DNA of 64,000 bases, from the NCBI GenBank assembly GCA_903862885.1, contig CAIOZU010000016.1, positions 1 to 64,000 on the forward strand, given 5' to 3'. Each line of letters opens with the position of its first letter. Positions within the stretch are counted from its first letter, which is position 1. The notes under the pieces are model-generated. The model had not been told where the DNA came from. It did not search any database and worked only from the letters and a program-made list of their open reading frames with translations. The DNA comes from an uncultured Pseudomonadota bacterium. Lineage in GTDB: Bacteria > Pseudomonadota > Gammaproteobacteria > Steroidobacterales > Steroidobacteraceae. The position numbers and the translations under genes were made by a program. This document shows positions 1-8,028 of this stretch, piece by piece.

Positions 1-552
1 CTCGGCAACGCCGCGGTCGGTCGCAACCTGCCGAACTTCGTCTGCATGGTGATCGTCGGCATGACCGTGATCGTGCCCGTGGCTGTGGCCGTGGTGGTCG
101 CCGCTCAAAAGCCATGCGCTCACGATATTCACCCCGAGGCCCACCACCGCAATCGGGATCGCCTCTGCAAAGTGAATCGGAACCGGAGACAAGAAGCGAG
201 CGATGGCCTCGTAGCCGATGAGCAGCGCGATCATCGCAAGCACGATTGCACTACTAAAGCCCGCCAAGTCGCCGAACTTACCGGTACCAAACATAAACCG
301 CCCATCATGGGCATGTCGCCGCGCATAGGTATACGCCAATGCGGCGATCAACATTGCGCCGGCGTGGGTCGACATATGCAAGCCATCAGCGACCAGCGCT
401 AGAGAGCCATAGACGCTACCGCCGACGATCTCGATGACCATCATCGCGGCGCACAACACGATCACCGCCCACGTCTTCCGTTCATTCTGCTCGTGCCGCG
501 CCCCTAAAAAGACGTGACTATGTCCGTCCGACTCGCTCGTGGTGCTATTCAT
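1..552 (-). CDS. dmeF: DmeF-type CDF cation efflux protein (3' part beyond window)
   Basis: Inner-membrane cation diffusion facilitator that exports divalent metal (Co/Ni in characterised DmeF proteins) in exchange for protons. The 184 visible codons begin MNSTTSESDG and give alternating hydrophobic helices. A TM2 motif ADGLHMSTHAGAM is typical of the DmeF branch, where the usual CDF second Asp is replaced by the HMSTHA pattern. A His-rich loop (residues about 153-175, repeated HGH/HHGH) is the expected cytoplasmic metal-binding loop between TM4 and TM5. The reading frame is still open at base 1, so the C-terminal half lies outside the window. It lies 43 bases downstream of the regulator gene on the same strand, so the two probably form a dmeR-dmeF-like operon. 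The substrate metal is inferred from family only. Confidence 0.88.
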   Translation of the reverse strand, partial: MNSTTSESDGHSHVFLGARHEQNERKTWAVIVLCAAMMVIEIVGGSVYGSLALVADGLHMSTHAGAMLIAALAYTYARRHAHDGRFMFGTGKFGDLAGFSSAIVLAMIALLIGYEAIARFLSPVPIHFAEAIPIAVVGLGVNIVSAWLLSGDHHGHSHGHDHGHADDHHADEVRQVATDRGVAE

Positions 553-595
553 TACGGGAAGCTCCTGACATGGCCTGTCACCGTTACGTTATCGA

Positions 596-856
596 TTAGA
601 GGTACTTGGTGAATGCCTGAAATTCTTTAACCAACACCCTGAACTCCTTCGGCAACGCCTCGGATGTCTCTTCCATGCAGTGATTGATGTGGTCCTTGAT
701 CAATTCCTTCTTCGCATTCCCGATGGCTTTTTCCACCGCGTGCAACTGTTGGGCTAGATCCAAGCAGGGCCTGCCTGCCTCCAGCATCTCGATTACTTTC
801 GCGAGATGTCCCTGGGCGCGTTTGAGGCGGCTACCGATCTCAGGAAATTTATGCAT
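596..856 (-). CDS. CsoR/RcnR-family metal-sensing repressor
   Basis: Small all-helical DNA-binding repressor (86 aa, normal for the family) that releases its operator when metal or another effector binds. Family features visible are the RLKRAQGHL segment near residue 10, Cys31, His56 and Cys60. The Cys-His-Cys triad with spacing 25 and 4 is the CsoR (Cu(I)) fingerprint. RcnR/DmeR-type Ni/Co sensors have Cys-His-His. Gene context (a DmeF exporter downstream, an RND pump divergent) would have predicted a Co/Ni sensor, so the ligand is uncertain. A Gly/Cys-type persulfide sensor is unlikely because His56 is present. It probably controls its own operon and perhaps the divergent efflux operon through the palindrome at 863-886. 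Confidence 0.88.
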   Translation of the reverse strand: MHKFPEIGSRLKRAQGHLAKVIEMLEAGRPCLDLAQQLHAVEKAIGNAKKELIKDHINHCMEETSEALPKEFRVLVKEFQAFTKYL

Positions 857-862
857 GGCGGG

Positions 863-886
863 TATCCTATCCCCCTAGACAGGATA
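863..886. promoter_or_regulatory. Probable CsoR/RcnR-type operator
   Basis: Perfect inverted repeat TATCCT-N12-AGGATA around a run of five C, the layout expected for this repressor family (A/T-rich arms flanking a G/C tract). A second, overlapping near-palindrome pairs TCCTATCCCCC (865-875) with GGGGCATAGGA (893-903). It lies in the 100-base region between the divergent regulator/dmeF and RND operons and overlaps the predicted regulator promoter. Binding is inferred, not shown. Confidence 0.6.
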
Positions 887-892
887 TTGGAA
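864..892 (-). promoter_or_regulatory. Putative sigma-70 promoter of the regulator-dmeF operon
   Basis: On the minus strand, -35 TTCCAA (887-892) and -10 TAGGAT (864-869) are separated by exactly 17 bases. Both hexamers are imperfect. The operator palindrome covers the spacer and -10, which fits autorepression. Confidence 0.4.
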
Positions 893-956
893 GGGGCATA
901 GGATCGCTTCCGCCTCGGGAGCCAGATTTGAATTCACTCCATTAGGGATGTCCTCC

Positions 957-2123
957 ATGCCGATTCACGACCATCAACCGGCGTTTCGCGGTCGAGCCTT
1001 TTTTTGGGGTGGCATAGGCTTGGGGCTCCTGTTGGTAGCGGCATTACTCACCCATGGCTTTGGGTTGATGGGGGGCGCAGCCAAGGCGACGCCGGAACCC
1101 GCCTGGATGGTCCGTCAAGGGAACAAGATCGTGATTCCCGAAGGCTCGCCCCTACGGTCTCGTCTCACCGTAGCGCCGGCGTCGGCCGATTCAATTCAGG
1201 CCAAATTGGTACTTCCGGGCGTAGTCGAGTCCGATCCTGCCCGTACTGCCATCGTCATTCCCCCGTTAAGCGGCCGTGTTATCGACCTCAAAGTCCGGTT
1301 GGGGGACCGGGTGATCAAAGGTCAGGTGTTGGCGGTATTGGATTCTCCCGACTTGGCGCAGGCCTACGATGACTACGACAAAGCCGCTGACGCCTTCAAG
1401 TTGACGCAAAAGAATTTGGGCCGGCAGCAAGAGCAATCCAAAATCGGCGTCGCCTCCGATCGGGATCTCGATCAGGCCAAAAGCGACAACGCCCAGGCGG
1501 AGGCGGAATACACGCGCACGCGCGCACGCCTTGCAATACTCGATGCACCGACCGACTCCCGGGGTTCCTTGCGCCAGCTCACCGTGCGTGCGCCCGTCGC
1601 AGGCAGTATCACGGCATTGAGCGTGACACCCGGGAGCACGATCAACGACGCCACGCAACCCCTGATGACCATTGCCGACTTGAGTACGGTATGGGTCACC
1701 GCGCTGGTGCCGGAGAAGGATATCGGCACGGTCGCCAAAGGTCAGGACGCTGAGGTGCGCCTCGTCGCCTATCCCGACCGGTCGCTGCATGGAAAAGTGT
1801 TGTTCGTCGGCGATGTGATCGAACCGGACTCTCGGCGCAACAAGCTCCGGATTGGATTTGCCAATGCCGACTACGCCTTAAAACCCAATATGTTCGCGAC
1901 CGTGACGCTGGTCGGCACCCCGCACTCGCAAGTGGTGCTGCCGAGTTCATCGCTGCTCATGAACAACGATCGGACCAGCGTCTTCGTCGCGACTGCCCCC
2001 TGGACCTTCGAGCGCCGCACCGTGGAGCCGCAACTGGAAGACGGCCCTTCGGTTGCTATCAGGTCCGGCGTCGCGGCCGGTGAACAAGTGGTCGTGAAGG
2101 GCGGGATCCTTCTCAATGATTGA
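957..2123 (+). CDS. HME-RND efflux periplasmic adaptor (CzcB/CusB-like)
   Basis: Membrane-fusion subunit that bridges an inner-membrane RND pump and an outer-membrane channel for metal export. An N-terminal membrane anchor (about residues 12-38) is followed by a biotinyl-lipoyl-like half (PLSGRVIDLKVRLGDRV), an alpha-helical hairpin with Gln/Ala-rich heptads (about 130-190), the second lipoyl half (VRAPVAGSITALSVTPGS), beta-barrel (TVWVTALVPEKDI) and membrane-proximal domains. Length 388 aa is typical. An in-frame ATG at 948 gives three more residues. ATG 957 is preferred because AGGGA sits about 8 bases upstream of it. No His-rich metal-binding N-terminus like that of CzcB is present. It overlaps the pump gene by 8 bases, so the two are translationally coupled. 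Confidence 0.92.
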   Translation: MPIHDHQPAFRGRAFFWGGIGLGLLLVAALLTHGFGLMGGAAKATPEPAWMVRQGNKIVIPEGSPLRSRLTVAPASADSIQAKLVLPGVVESDPARTAIVIPPLSGRVIDLKVRLGDRVIKGQVLAVLDSPDLAQAYDDYDKAADAFKLTQKNLGRQQEQSKIGVASDRDLDQAKSDNAQAEAEYTRTRARLAILDAPTDSRGSLRQLTVRAPVAGSITALSVTPGSTINDATQPLMTIADLSTVWVTALVPEKDIGTVAKGQDAEVRLVAYPDRSLHGKVLFVGDVIEPDSRRNKLRIGFANADYALKPNMFATVTLVGTPHSQVVLPSSSLLMNNDRTSVFVATAPWTFERRTVEPQLEDGPSVAIRSGVAAGEQVVVKGGILLND

Positions 2124-5100
2124 CCAGTTCGTCGGCTTCTGCCTAAACCGACGTATCGCGATCATTGTGCTCGCGGTGCTGTTGAGCGGCTTCGGCATTT
2201 ACGCCTGGAAGACGCTGTCGGTCGAGGCGTATCCGGACTTGGGCGACGTGGCCGCGCAGGTCACTACCCAGATGCCGGGGCTCGCGGCCGAAGAAGTCGA
2301 GCAGCTGATCACGGTGCCGCTCGAGCGCCAGATCAACGGCACGCCAGGTCTCCTTCTCATGCGCTCGACGAGTACCTTTGGCTTGTCGTTGATCACCGTG
2401 TTGTTTCGTGATGGCTATGAGGACTACTGGGCACGGCAGCGCCTCACCGAACGCATCAGCCAGGCCGTTCTTCCGACCGGAGCGACGCCGTCGCTCGATC
2501 CCGTCTCGGGACCGGCCGGTGAAATCTATCGGTATACGCTGGAGTCCGATGCCAAGAATCTTCAGGAGTTATCTGAGATCCAGCGCTGGACCGTGATTCC
2601 CGCCTTGAAGTCGGTTCCCGGCGTGGTAGATGACACGAATTTCGGCGGCTTCACCACCGAATACCAGCTCGATCTCGATCCAAGACAGCTCGAGCATTAT
2701 GGTCTCGGGATCACCGATGTCATCAATGCCATCAACAACAACAACACCAATGCCGGCGGCGGCCGGGTCTCGCGCGGCGATCAAAGCTACGTCATCCGCG
2801 GCGTCGGTTTAATCCATAACCTCACCGAAATCAGCTCCATCGTCGTGAGCCAGGTCAACGGCACGCCGGTCCTCGTCCGCGATCTGGGATCCGCGACGTT
2901 GAGCCACCAGGAGCGCGAAGGCATCGTCGGCAAAGACGCCAATCCCGACACGATCGAAGGCATCGTTCTGATGCTGAAATATCAAAACCCGTCGCAGACC
3001 TTGCTTGGGATTCATAACAAGGTGGCTGAGCTCAATCGTCAGCTGGAAAGTCGCGGCGTCAAGATCGTGCCGTATATCGACCGCGATGACCTCGTCAAGG
3101 CGACCATCGAGAAGGTCGGCCGTACGATTGCTGAGGGCATTGGCCTCGTCTTCCTGATCCTGATTCTGTTCCTGGGCAGCCCGCGTAGCGCACTGGTCGT
3201 GGCGGTAACCATCCCGTTGGCCCTGGTATCGGTGTTTTCGCTCCTCAATCTCACCCATGTGTCGGCTAATCTGCTGTCCTTAGGCGCCATCGATTTCGGC
3301 ATTTTGGTCGATGGGGCGATTGTCGTGACGGAAGCCGTACTGCGGCGGCGCGAAGCCATGCCCGCCGAAGAGATGAGCGAGAGCGAAGCCAAAGCCGCAG
3401 TCTTGCAGGTGACACGGCCGATCTTTTTTGCGAGCCTCATCATCATCACGGCTTATCTGCCGCTCTTTTCCTTTGAGCGCGCCGAGGCCAAGCTGTTTAC
3501 GCCGATCGCCTACACCATGGGTTATGCGCTATTCGGCGCATTGCTGACCGCATTGGCGCTGGTCCCTGGCCTCGCGTATCTCGCCTTTCGGCATCCTGGC
3601 AAGGTCTATCAGAATCGCTGGCTCGAGCGTCTGACGGTACTCTACGACCGCGCCCTCGCCGCCTGTCTCGATCAGCCGCGGATCATCTATGGTGTCGCGA
3701 TTTTTGCCCTATTGGCGGTGGTCGGATTCGGCGCCACCGTGGGCCGGGAGTTTCTGCCCGACCTGGACGAGGGTGCGCTGTGGCTGCAGGTGCAGATGCC
3801 GACCGGCCTGGCCTTGAACAAGGCCAGCGACATGGCAAGCGATCTGCGGCGCGCGATCTTGAAGTACCCGCAGGTTTCCTACGTGGTCACTCAAACAGGT
3901 CGCAACGACGACGGCACGGACTCTTGGACCATGTCGCACATGGAAGTCCCTGTGGGTTTGAAGCCCTACGACACATGGCCGGGCGGAGAATCAAAAAAGC
4001 ACTTCGTGGATCGGCTGGGGACGGACCTTGCCAAGGAACTGCCTGGTTATTCCATCGGCATCAGCCAGCCGATCATTGACGGCGTCAATGACATGATCGG
4101 GGGCGCCCATAGCCCGTTGGTCATCAAAATCTATGGCGATGATCTTGACGTATTACGCCGCATCGGCAACCAGATTGTCGACGTGCTGTATACCGTTCCC
4201 GGGACCTCGAGCGCATCGCTGTTCCAGGAGCCGCCGATTCCGCAGATGGAGATCAAGCTCGATCGCGAAAAGGCCGCCCGCTATGGCGTGAACATGACCG
4301 ACGTCCAGAACGTCATCCAAACGGGGGTAGGCCAGGCTCCCGTTTCGACTGTTTACGTCGGCGAGCGCACGTATCCCCTGACGGTGAGGTTTACGGCGCA
4401 ATCGCGCAGTGGCCCGGACGCTCTCGGCAATCTGCCCGTCCATACCGCTAGCGGCGCCCAGATCCCGCTCTCTCAGATCGCCGACATTCGCGTGCGCTCG
4501 GGAGAGAGTACCGTTACCCGCGAAAACGGCTCGCGGAACCTGACCATTCGCATCGATAACCGCGACCGGGATCTGACAAGCTACCTCGAGGACGCCCAGG
4601 CAAAAATCGCCGCACAGGTGCATTTCGACCATAACGCGATCCGGTTGGAATGGGGTGGCCAGTTCGAAAATCAGCGCCGTGCCGAGGCGCGACTGCTCGT
4701 CATCTTAGGTTTGGTGATGGGTCTCATGCTGATTTTTCTTACCGTCGGTACCGGCTCGCTGCGCCAGGCACTGTTGATTCTCAGTGTGGTACCGCTCGCC
4801 ACCCTGGGCGGTTTGATCTCTCTGCACCTGACTGGTCAGAACCTGAATGTCGCCAGCGGTGTGGGCTTCATTGCTCTGTTCGGCGTGGCCGTCCAAAACG
4901 GCATCATCATGGTGTCGAACCTGAATCGCATGCGAAAAGCCGGATTTGAACTTCACGAAGCCATCATGAAGGGTGCCACTGAACGCCTGCGACCCGTGTT
5001 GATGACGGCATCGGTCGCCACATTGGGAATGCTGCCCGCGGCACTGCACACGGGAGTGGGCAGTGACGTGCAACGCGGGATCGCGACCGTGGTCGTCGGA

Positions 5101-5208
5101 GGACTTGCCATTTCGACGGTGCTGACTCTCTTCGTGCTGCCGTCGATGTATCACGTAATCGAGCATTGGGCCGAGCAGCGACACGGCGAAGCAAGGTGGG
5201 GACGATGA
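2116..5208 (+). CDS. Heavy-metal RND efflux pump (CzcA family)
   Basis: Proton-driven inner-membrane antiporter of the HME-RND family, 1030 aa, which is full length. Visible parts are TM1 (residues 11-28), the first porter region, a TM2-TM6 block (about 330-500) and a mirror-image second half ending in a TM block. The TM4 proton-relay signature DFGILVDGAIVVTE places D393, D399 and E406 with the same spacing as D402, D408 and E415 of CzcA. This argues for divalent cation export rather than Cu/Ag (CusA lacks this pattern), but the residue after Glu is Ala, not the usual Asn. The gene starts inside the adaptor gene and overlaps the outer-membrane factor by ATGA. Substrate is inferred as Co/Zn/Ni/Cd class. 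Confidence 0.94.
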   Translation: MIDQFVGFCLNRRIAIIVLAVLLSGFGIYAWKTLSVEAYPDLGDVAAQVTTQMPGLAAEEVEQLITVPLERQINGTPGLLLMRSTSTFGLSLITVLFRDGYEDYWARQRLTERISQAVLPTGATPSLDPVSGPAGEIYRYTLESDAKNLQELSEIQRWTVIPALKSVPGVVDDTNFGGFTTEYQLDLDPRQLEHYGLGITDVINAINNNNTNAGGGRVSRGDQSYVIRGVGLIHNLTEISSIVVSQVNGTPVLVRDLGSATLSHQEREGIVGKDANPDTIEGIVLMLKYQNPSQTLLGIHNKVAELNRQLESRGVKIVPYIDRDDLVKATIEKVGRTIAEGIGLVFLILILFLGSPRSALVVAVTIPLALVSVFSLLNLTHVSANLLSLGAIDFGILVDGAIVVTEAVLRRREAMPAEEMSESEAKAAVLQVTRPIFFASLIIITAYLPLFSFERAEAKLFTPIAYTMGYALFGALLTALALVPGLAYLAFRHPGKVYQNRWLERLTVLYDRALAACLDQPRIIYGVAIFALLAVVGFGATVGREFLPDLDEGALWLQVQMPTGLALNKASDMASDLRRAILKYPQVSYVVTQTGRNDDGTDSWTMSHMEVPVGLKPYDTWPGGESKKHFVDRLGTDLAKELPGYSIGISQPIIDGVNDMIGGAHSPLVIKIYGDDLDVLRRIGNQIVDVLYTVPGTSSASLFQEPPIPQMEIKLDREKAARYGVNMTDVQNVIQTGVGQAPVSTVYVGERTYPLTVRFTAQSRSGPDALGNLPVHTASGAQIPLSQIADIRVRSGESTVTRENGSRNLTIRIDNRDRDLTSYLEDAQAKIAAQVHFDHNAIRLEWGGQFENQRRAEARLLVILGLVMGLMLIFLTVGTGSLRQALLILSVVPLATLGGLISLHLTGQNLNVASGVGFIALFGVAVQNGIIMVSNLNRMRKAGFELHEAIMKGATERLRPVLMTASVATLGMLPAALHTGVGSDVQRGIATVVVGGLAISTVLTLFVLPSMYHVIEHWAEQRHGEARWGR

Positions 5209-6704
5209 CGGCGTCTCGACTCGCGGCTGGTGTTCTCTTCGCGAGCCTGACCGCTTGCGCGGTCGGCCCCAATTTCCAGCGACCGCTGGCGCCGGCCGCT
5301 GCTGGCTATGGCAGCGCAACCGTACAGGGGCAGACATCCTCGGCCGAGGTGCACGGTGGCGACGCGCAACGATTCGTCACGGGCTTGGATATTCCCAGCC
5401 AGTGGTGGACTCTATTCCAATCACCCAAGCTCAATCACTTGGTCGAGCAAGCGCTCAAGGGCAACCCAAATGTTGGCGCCGCACAGGCGGCGCTGCGTCA
5501 AGCCCACGAGTTGTATTCGGCGCAGTGGACCAGCTACTTCCCGACTATCCAGGGGAATTTCAGCGGCACTCGATCCAAGAACGCCATTGGAACCATTGCC
5601 AATCCCACCAATCTTCCCCAAGCGAACCCCTACTACAATCTCTACACGGCCCAGCTCAGCGTCAGCTATCTCCCAGATGTCTTTGGCGCAACTCGGCGTC
5701 AGGTGGAACTGTCGAGGGCACAAGTCGAGAGCAATCGCTTCCAGCTCGAAGCCACGTACCTGACCTTGAGCAGCAACGTAGTCGTCGCAGCAGTTCAGGA
5801 GGCCTCGCTCCGCGGCCAGATCGCGGCGACGGAACGGCTGCTCGAGTTACAACATCAGCTGACTGACAAGGTTCAGCGGCAACGAGCGCTCGGAACCGCG
5901 AACGATTTGGATGTTCTCGCTCAGCAGTCTCTGGAGGCGCAAACCGCACAGACGCTGCCGCCCTTGCAGAAGCAATTGGGACAGACGCGGGACGCCATGA
6001 CCGCATTGCTCGGGAGGCTGCCCTCCGATGAACCACCCGAGACCTTTCGATTGGATGAGCTGACCTTGCCGTCTGAACTTCCGGTCAGCTTACCGTCGAA
6101 GTTGATCGAGCAGCGCCCGGATGTTCGCCAGGCAGAGGAAAACATGCATGTCGCATCCGCCGCCGTCGGCGTGTCGATTGCCAATCTGTTGCCGCAGTTT
6201 TCGATCAATGCCGATGTGGGGTCGAATGCGCTCGCGTTGAAAAATCTTTTTTCTCCCTATACCGGATTCTGGGATGTGGGCGCCTCCTTGACCGAAACAC
6301 TGTTCGACGCAGGGGCACTCCTCCACAAGAAGCGCGCGGCGGATGCCGCACTGGATCAAGCAGCAGATCAGTATCGCGCCGCCGTCATTCTCGCCTGCCA
6401 AAATGTGGCCGATAGCTTGCGCGCCTTGCAGGCCGACGCCGATGCCCTGAAGGCCAGTGCCGAAGCAGACCGTGCGGCCAAAGCCTCCTTTGACCTCGCT
6501 CAACGCCAGCGGACGCTGGGGACCATCAGCCTGGTGGCGGTGCTGAATGCCGAGCAGACCTACAGCCAAGCGGAACTATCCTTGGTGCAAGCCCAAGCCA
6601 ATCGGTATGCCGATACGGCGGGTCTGTTTCAGTCGCTGGGCGGTGGCTGGTGGAATCGAACACAGGAGCCTCACTATGAACAATTTAGTTCGCCGGGAAA
6701 ATAG
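5205..6704 (+). CDS. Outer-membrane efflux lipoprotein (NodT/CzcC-type OMF)
   Basis: TolC-like outer-membrane channel of the RND complex, 499 aa. The start ATG at 5205 overlaps the pump stop (ATGA) and has a purine-rich AAGGTGGGGA upstream. A longer frame from 5166 is less likely. The signal peptide ends in a lipobox, LTAC, giving acylated Cys18, followed by AVGPNFQRP, the hallmark of NodT-type factors. Two OEP repeats follow, with coiled-coil stretches around residues 65-230 and 290-460. Unlike a typical three-gene pump operon, the next gene (a crotonase) starts 29 bases before this one stops. Confidence 0.92.
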   Translation: MTASRLAAGVLFASLTACAVGPNFQRPLAPAAAGYGSATVQGQTSSAEVHGGDAQRFVTGLDIPSQWWTLFQSPKLNHLVEQALKGNPNVGAAQAALRQAHELYSAQWTSYFPTIQGNFSGTRSKNAIGTIANPTNLPQANPYYNLYTAQLSVSYLPDVFGATRRQVELSRAQVESNRFQLEATYLTLSSNVVVAAVQEASLRGQIAATERLLELQHQLTDKVQRQRALGTANDLDVLAQQSLEAQTAQTLPPLQKQLGQTRDAMTALLGRLPSDEPPETFRLDELTLPSELPVSLPSKLIEQRPDVRQAEENMHVASAAVGVSIANLLPQFSINADVGSNALALKNLFSPYTGFWDVGASLTETLFDAGALLHKKRAADAALDQAADQYRAAVILACQNVADSLRALQADADALKASAEADRAAKASFDLAQRQRTLGTISLVAVLNAEQTYSQAELSLVQAQANRYADTAGLFQSLGGGWWNRTQEPHYEQFSSPGK

Positions 6705-7434
6705 CGGCGGGGTGGCGACCCTGACATTGAATCGCCCGGAGAAGTTGAATGCGCTCTCCAAAGAGGTGTTCGAGGAATTAGACGTGCATGTGGATGCCAT
6801 CGCGCGTGAAAAGAGGAAAATAGGGCTCGTCATCCTGCGCGGCGCCGGCGGGCACTTCTCTGCGGGTTACGACATGAGCGAGGTCCTCGAGCACGTGAAG
6901 GCCCACGCCAAGCCTCATTTCCATTCGGAGGTTATTCAAAAGATCGCCAACCTGCCGCAACCCGTAATTTCAGCGGTGCAAGGGTTTTGCTCGACTGGCG
7001 CAATGGAGCTCGCTTTGGCGGCCGACCTGATTGTTGCGGCCGAATCGGCACAGTTCTCCGATGTCTACGCGCGGTGGGGTCTCACCCCGGTGTGGGGCTT
7101 GAGCTTGCGGTTGCCACATCGTATCGGCACCGCCAAGGCGAGCGAAATGATGCTCACCTGCCGAAGCTATTCGGGGCGGCAGGCCGAAGCCATGCATCTT
7201 GCGAATTTCTGTTTTCCCGATGATCGATTCGATACTGACCTCGCCGCTCTTGCGGCGGATATCTTGAGCAACTCGTGGTACGCCAACCAGGTAAATAAGC
7301 GCGCGCTGATCGAAATCGATGGGTTGAGCCTGCACGACGCCCATGCGTTGGAGTTGTTCAAGAACGAAGGATTGGCGCCGGATGCGGGAGAGCGGATTGC
7401 GAAGTTCTTCGCAAAACACGAAGCCTCAAAATAG
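6676..7434 (+). CDS. Enoyl-CoA hydratase/isomerase family (crotonase) protein
   Basis: Crotonase-fold acyl-CoA enzyme, 252 aa, normal length. Start ATG 6676 has AGGAG at 6664-6668. Oxyanion-hole segments are HFSAGYDM (about 60-67) and FCSTGAMELALAADL (about 104-118). Glu111 aligns with the first catalytic Glu of classical hydratase. The second catalytic Glu position, 20 residues on, is Tyr131 (SDVYARWGLTP), so a standard hydratase reaction is doubtful and isomerase, hydrolase or another crotonase chemistry is possible. It overlaps the outer-membrane factor gene by 29 bases and so is expressed with a metal-efflux operon, an odd pairing for which no functional link is known to me. Confidence 0.88.
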   Translation: MNNLVRRENSGGVATLTLNRPEKLNALSKEVFEELDVHVDAIAREKRKIGLVILRGAGGHFSAGYDMSEVLEHVKAHAKPHFHSEVIQKIANLPQPVISAVQGFCSTGAMELALAADLIVAAESAQFSDVYARWGLTPVWGLSLRLPHRIGTAKASEMMLTCRSYSGRQAEAMHLANFCFPDDRFDTDLAALAADILSNSWYANQVNKRALIEIDGLSLHDAHALELFKNEGLAPDAGERIAKFFAKHEASK

Positions 7435-7610
7435 CATCAGATGCCCAGTAGCGGTGGATCCAGGGTACTCATCTGCAACAATCGCCGGCATTCGCGCGTT
7501 GCGCTCACTTGGGATTCTAATCTGAGTTTTTGCCAGTTTTGCCCCCCTTTCCGCTATGTTCTGCCGTGGCAAGAGATGGCAGACTAGGGAAGCGCCCTGG
7601 TCCGGTCACT

Positions 7611-8006
7611 CCCACTCAGGCGTTGCGCGCCGCCGCCCATGGAGATATTAATGTCATCACGCTCCTATTGGGAGCAGAAGAGGCGGGCCTTGAGGTGTTT
7701 CATCCGTCATACGGGTGGATGCCGATTGAGGCCAGACCCGGCACCCTGGTATGCAATGTGGGCGATATGCTCGCGCGCCTAACCAACGGAAAACTGCCGT
7801 CCGCTTTACACCGCGTCACCAACCCCCCTCCCAGCCAGCCGGACCGCTCCCGCTACTCGCTGCCGTTTTTTATGCACTTTAATCCCGATTTTCTTGTAAA
7901 AACACTGCCCTACTGCATCGATGCCACGCACCCCGACGCCTATCCCACACCCATGACAGCGAATGACTTACTGCAAGAGCGGCTCGCTGCCATTCGTTTA
8001 AAATGA
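7611..8006 (+). pseudogene. 5'-truncated isopenicillin N synthase-like Fe(II)/2OG dioxygenase
   Basis: Only the C-terminal half of a non-heme iron dioxygenase is present. It begins abruptly at PTQALRAAAHGDINVITLL and keeps the iron ligands HGD and a later His (ALHRV), the RYS co-substrate motif and the tail NPDFLVKTLPYC. Family members are about 310-350 aa; here only about 130 residues match. The frame is open upstream to 7530, but residues before 7611 do not resemble the family and no ribosome-binding site is evident. The missing N-terminal half begins exactly where the metal-resistance block ends, which suggests that insertion or deletion destroyed the gene. A short protein could still be made, but it would lack half of the jelly-roll core. 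Confidence 0.75.
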
Positions 8007-8028
8007 TGCCAAGCGGTAGGATGCGCCC

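Noticed and set aside
46-402. Plus-strand open frame of 118 codons
   Set aside because: It is the antisense shadow of the minus-strand dmeF gene, which shows clear CDF motifs.
4705-5337. Minus-strand open frame of 210 codons opposite the RND pump
   Set aside because: His/Gln/Arg-rich antisense artefact of a conserved RND coding region.
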